From Liolophura sinensis (Eukaryota > Mollusca > Polyplacophora > Chitonida > Chitonidae): a DNA stretch of 64,000 nt. This document shows positions 59,701 to 64,000 of this stretch, piece after piece. The translations under genes and the position numbers were made by a program. The stretch's first letter is position 1. Each line of letters starts with the position of its first letter. Location of the stretch: NCBI RefSeq assembly GCF_032854445.1, contig NC_088303.1:441501-505500 (forward strand), given 5' to 3'. Below the pieces are notes generated by a model. The model made no database searches, was not told the DNA's origin, and worked only from the letters and a program-made list of their open reading frames with translations.

Positions 59701-62700
59701 TAAGGTGGGAGGAAACCAGGCAGAGCCCGGTGGAAGCCCACGACCATCCGCAGGTTGCCATTTCACTTTTGAATGGTTCATATATGGAGCAGTTTATATA
59801 AATGTTTACTTCTAACAAACAGGGATGCTTGTTTGGTTTTACACTGTTTGGTAGAATTCGTAGGTCAGCATCAAGTGTGTACCGCCTAATGAGAGGAAAT
59901 GGGAAATCACGTGCTTTTCTCACCCCAAAATAGCACAAAATCAAACTGATGCGTGATTTAAATGCAAGAAATTCGAGTGAAACAATATCACAATCACAAT
60001 CACATAAATATTGTAATTTAACTTTACTTCCATTTTTGTCGCATTGATACAGATCTGTCTATAAAAGAAAATTTAAACGTGTGGATGATCGTGGGTTTCT
60101 CCTGGGGTCTGCCCAGTTTCCCTCCACCACAATGTTAGCCGCCCTGCTATAAATAGAATATTCTTAAGAATGTCGGTGAACACTAATCAAATAAATATAT
60201 TGACAAATAAATAAGTAAAGTGAATTTTATGTTCATTGCTGTCTACTTATATCACCTCAATCTGTTTTGTTTGGCCATTATTTAAACACACAGACGATGT
60301 GGTGCTGTGTTTTAAGATTATCTCCTTTCCATTTAACAGAATGTCTATTCAAAAATACCTGCTTTGACATCGGACAGTTTGCTTTAAATGAGGAGAAATG
60401 TGAGAAGATTGAATGTGTCTACGACGCTGGGGAACACAACTTTATCATGATGCCTATAACTAGTACGTATACACCAGCAAAGAGCTTCATTTTTCTCCTA
60501 TCGCCAGTTTGCTGAAATGGAGCAAGATGTAGCTAAGTGAGTAAGGTTCGCGTTCACACTGCTTACAACGCATTTACAACTCCCTACGCTCGCTCCACAT
60601 CACTGCCACACGAGATACATGTTTGACCTCTGCGTCCCCCGAGCGACATTAGGCTTACCGTCACCACTGTTGTTCTTGCGGATCTCTAATCAGCATTTCT
60701 TAATAAAATTGCCTTAGGAGTCCGTTGGAATAATGTTAAATACTTTAGATGAAGAAAATGTATATGTATCAAGTGGTGAGTTTTATTTTTTCAGGCATCA
60801 CCTCCTGCCTCATCAACCGTGATCTCGACGTTCTGTCAAGATTTCTTACAAAATTAACATGATAGTGGTGCATGGCAGAGATGTTAGAACGACCTGAGAG
60901 AGCGGCGCTTGCGTTGTCGGGAGTAATTCGTTGATTCACCTGCTCTCACAGTTTAGGGGAGCCTTGGGGACTATAAGCAGTTGGCACCGCTCAACCGCTT
61001 GTGCACTTATCACTGTGCAATATGGCGTCAGAGCCTGTATTTCACAAGTGCGTAAGCCTGTCAGTTACTTGCAAAGATCCGTAGTTGTACGTAGGTTCTT
61101 GGGTTTCCTCCACCCATAAAACTGAATAATCAATCAAACTAAGGGAGATTTTACACCGTACTTGACGTCAAATAATGAGTGACGTCATGGATGACGTCAT
61201 GAACTCTGACATTTACTCAAGAAAGAGTTGCACGAAGTTTCATGAAAAAGCCCATAGACATGTAGGCCTACTAATGGGCATACGAAATTTTATGTCAGTG
61301 TATTTGAAAGCATATATCACATAGTAAATAGCCCAAAGTAAATGCTGAAATAGCTTTGGAACATATCTATGCCAGTAATCAGTTATACTGGGATATAACT
61401 GCGATTTATTGTATCTGCGTTTAGGCCAAGTGGGAAAATACTTCACTTTTATTGCGATACTGTGTAGTTATAGTGACTAGTATTATAAACCCAGATCGCA
61501 TTAACAGCTAGTCCAGGTGGGATCCATATCTTTATAAAAGAAGGAAAAAAAGCATCAATAATGAAAACCATATATCAATTTCCGCGAAAACCACAGCACT
61601 TTTCTAAAAAAAAATTACCTGTACTTTTCTAAAAAGCCTGTGTAAACTTAAGGGAAGCGACTAAAGTTCAGGTAACGAACTCATTCATTTTCTAGAGAGT
61701 GACACAGGCTGACACCCCTTTTAAAGGAAGACAACAAAAATTCAACCTCGGTTATCTCGGATGAGAGGCCCAAACAGACTTAAACAGCCGAATCCATTAT
61801 TTTCTGGTATTGGATAGGCCATGTTAGAGAAGCACTAAACGAAAGGCTGCGTTGTTTATACCCTACACTCCTTCAGTCTATATGGCAAAAGAGCAAAACA
61901 TGGATCGCGTGACGTCACAGCAGACACACATAACATAGCTGCGTTCTGATAGTTCGGACTCTTTTGTCGTTTAAGGTGAAAACCGTCCTGCTGTATCATG
62001 TGTCTATCTTACACTGTTCTACAGGGACAAATACCACCTCTTCCCCTAAGGACCTTCTCAAGTTCACAAACGTTCACCTCAGTTTTCTGTCGTTCGTCTA
62101 TTTAAAATCACTGAATGTGACACCTATTTCATTTCTTTTTCAGATGCCCATAGTATAGTAAATGTGATCAAAAATAGTTGCCTAACATTTTTGACAGGTC
62201 ACATGATATGTTATGCCTTTCTGCGCTTACCGATGAAAGAGTTCCAACTCGTGATTCCCCTATTGGTTAAAATTGATAACATGGCGGCGCTTTCATTTTT
62301 TCTTCCTGTACGATTTTACAAGAAATTGAACGGCGATACCTTAATTATGCAACACCGCCACCAAAATAAATATGTACGCTTTTAAATCAGATAGGATAAC
62401 CTATCAATACTATTAGAGGGACTACATTCCGTCTAGTGATCTTCCCTTCATGAACCTTAAAGTTTTGCCCCACAGTTTTCGTTGTCTTTCGTCAAATAAC
62501 TAAATGACGAACAATATATAATAAATGTGAAAGGAAGTCCACCGTATAATAACACCTCCAAGAGGCCTGTCGTTAAACTGCTGGCAGGTCGTCAAATGCA
62601 TTACATATCAGCTCTGTACAACTGTCTAACTATAACATCACTAGGCACAAATTTCAACTAACCCTCTTCAAAGAGGGGAAAACAATTTTCTTCCTTTTTA

Positions 62701-62987
62701 TTCATTTACAAGGTTTTACTTCTCAGCATCCATGTTAGAGATTTGTGAGCGGACAAAACTTTTGTTAGTGCACATTTTCAAAGTGTTCCGGAGAATACCA
62801 TGATTACAGCATTTCTGCATGAACTTTTGTATTTTCAGTGTGCACCGCGCAGAATAGCACCCATTCTTGGTGTGTCGACATCGGGTCTGAGGGGTTTCCA
62901 CGGATCATCAACGGGGTTCACTACCACGACTGCATGTGTTCAAAAAATGGAAACGGACTAAGCTATCAGTGTTACCTACTGGAATGA
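56797..62987 (+). CDS. Secreted cysteine-rich modular protein (complete)
   Basis: Six exons, 56797-56872, 57286-57408, 58517-58627, 59240-59383, 60340-60462 and 62839-62987 (stop TGA 62985-62987), give about 241 residues. Every intron is phase 1 with good GT/AG borders. Exon 1 encodes a signal peptide (MLLVAVLGLTSFQLVTA). Exons 3-5 each form one module, C-x5-7-C-x(10-21)-C-x4-C. Exon 2 shows the closing C-x4-C (KCIKYEC), and exon 6 is a variant ending CMC...C. Four N-glycosylation sequons are visible (NQT, NGT, NIT, NST). The pattern loosely resembles single von Willebrand C-type domains of small secreted invertebrate proteins; function is unknown. Since the ATG directly follows a possible acceptor (ttatttccag), a 5'-UTR exon may lie upstream. 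Poly(A) signals follow the stop at 63059 and 63091. Confidence 0.88.
58236..58330 (-). mobile_element. SINE (type A) remnant in intron 2
   Basis: Reverse-oriented TTTA-rich tail, then 'aagtgggaggaaaccttgca' and 'gaccctccgtaggtttccc'. Confidence 0.6.
58700..58732 (+). repeat. G-rich run
   Basis: About 30 bases, nearly all G, 75 bp after exon 3 of the cysteine-rich gene; a G-quadruplex candidate in the nascent transcript. Confidence 0.9.
58735..59055 (+). repeat. ~41-bp tandem repeat derived from a SINE body, intron 3
   Basis: About eight units of 'aatgtgactgggtggggcg' plus 'tcatgtctggtgtcagtat'. The unit matches the body of the type C SINE (16920-16975). The flank 'cagtgaggcagcactctaga' (59067) is a further SINE piece. 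Confidence 0.85.
59655..59765 (-). mobile_element. SINE (type A) with internal deletion, intron 4
   Basis: 'gattggtgttttacgccgtg' followed by 'gtgggaggaaaccaggcag' and 'cccacgaccatccgcagg'. Confidence 0.8.
60080..60220 (+). mobile_element. SINE (type A), 3' part, intron 4
   Basis: 'ggatgatcgtgggtttctcc', 'ctccaccacaatgttagccg' and tail 'cactaatcaaataaatata'. Confidence 0.75.
60463..62838 (+). other. Intron 5 of the cysteine-rich gene
   Basis: About 2.4 kb between exons 5 and 6. Apart from a weak SINE-tail scrap near 61080-61165 I see no repeat array or further exon. Confidence 0.5.
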
Positions 62988-63058
62988 GAGCTCTGGGTGT
63001 TCAAGGGAAGGAACCTGTCTCGCCTCTGCCTTTTCTATGTAAAAGAAGACCAGGTGAA

Positions 63059-63096
63059 AATAAATGTCACAAATACCGTTTGTCAATGTAAATAAA
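63059..63096 (+). promoter_or_regulatory. Candidate poly(A) signals of the cysteine-rich gene
   Basis: AATAAA at 63059-63064 and again at 63091-63096, about 70-105 bp after the stop codon. Confidence 0.6.
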
Positions 63097-63124
63097 AACG
63101 TTTAAAAGTTCCCCATACATGCTG

Positions 63125-64000
63125 TTAGCATTTCCCCTTTTATCACTAAGGTTAACCATCTGGATCTGGTAAGCGTAAATAATAGCAACTAGGGTTAACC
63201 ATCAGGATCTGGTAAGCGTAAACAATAACCACAAGGTTAACCATCAGGATCTGGTAAGGGTAAACATTAACTACTAGGGTTAACCATCAGGATCTGGTAA
63301 GCGTAAACAATAACCACAAGGGTTAACCACAGGATCTGGTAAGGGTAAACAATAACTACTAGGGTTAACCATCAGAGTCTAGTAAGCGTAATCAATAACC
63401 AAAAGGGTTAACCATCAGAGCCTGGTAAGCGTAATCAATAATCACAAGGGTTAACCATCAGAATATGGTAAGCGTAATCAATAACCACAAGGGTTAACCA
63501 TCAGAGTCTAGTAAGCGTAATCAATAACCAAAAGGGTTAACCATCAGGATATTGTAAGCGTAAACAATAACCACAAGGGTTAACCATTAGGATCTAGTAA
63601 GCGTAAACAATAACCACAAGGGTTAACCATTAGGATCTAGTAAGCGTAAACAATAACCACAAGGGTTAACCATCACGATATGGTAATCGTAAACAATAAC
63701 CACAAGGGTTAACCATCACGATATGATAAGCGTAATCAATAACCACAAGGGTTAACCATTAGGATCTGGTAAGGGTAAACAATAACTACTAGGGTTAACC
63801 ATCAGAGCCTGGTAAGCGTAATCAATAATCACAAGGGTTAACCATCAGAATATGGTAAGCGTTATCAATAACCACAAGGGTTAACCATCACGATATGGTA
63901 AAGGTAAACAATAACCACAAAGGTTAACCATCAGGGTATGGTAAGCGTAATCAATAACCACAAGGGTTAACCATCAGGATATGGTAAGTGTAATCAATAA
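63125..64000. repeat. ~43-bp minisatellite with splice-like motifs on both strands
   Basis: About twenty units, 'gggttaaccatcaggatctg' plus 'gtaagcgtaaacaataacc'. The plus strand holds CTG|GTAAGC (donor-like). The minus strand holds 'tgtttacgcttaccag' (acceptor-like). It continues past the window edge. Confidence 0.93.

Noticed and set aside
63125-64000. Telomere-like ggttaa repeat
   Set aside because: The ggttaacc part is one piece of a 43-bp unit; no TTAGGG-type tandem.

Overview
This looks like animal nuclear DNA, most likely from a mollusc or another lophotrochozoan. There are no operons or bacterial signals. The window holds small multi-exon genes with GT-AG introns, many tRNA-derived SINE copies with A/T-rich tails (endings such as 'caccaatcaaataaataaat' and 'gacgttaaaccccaagca') and an unusual load of tandem arrays. 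The lineage call rests on remembered SINE styles and gene similarity, not on a search.

Five genes can be reconstructed by joining exons by hand. (1) A FAXDC2-like fatty-acid-hydroxylase-domain protein on the minus strand (exons between 6323 and 3874), with an apparent 1-bp frameshift. (2) Gamma-glutamylcyclotransferase (GGCT) on the plus strand (9956-15187, three exons), also with an apparent 1-bp frameshift; its first intron is almost wholly minisatellite. (3) A ninjurin-family membrane protein on the plus strand (20105-22029, two exons, intact). (4) A GH37 trehalase on the minus strand (11 recovered exons from 46656 down to 24451), in frame throughout, with the first and last exons not found. 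(5) A secreted cysteine-rich protein on the plus strand (56797-62987, six exons, about 241 residues, complete), built from repeated four-cysteine modules, with a phase-1 intron at every boundary.

Between and inside these genes lie roughly nineteen tandem arrays (units about 27-88 bp plus microsatellites), SINE fragments of three or four families, a dispersed repeat pair (18837 and 32029), a foldback/MITE-like palindrome (52980-53115) and a decayed reverse-transcriptase fragment (53690-54190).

The most striking feature is that several arrays start at an exon-intron junction and their unit contains that junction. This applies to the 3' splice site of GGCT exon 2, the 3' splice site of the first recovered FAXDC2 exon, and the 5' splice sites of trehalase exons H and I. 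A fifth array abuts the donor of trehalase exon D. A SINE insertion has also duplicated the donor of trehalase exon E. The result is introns carrying tens of decoy splice sites copied from the real one. Other arrays here are not next to exons, so the pattern is strong but not universal.
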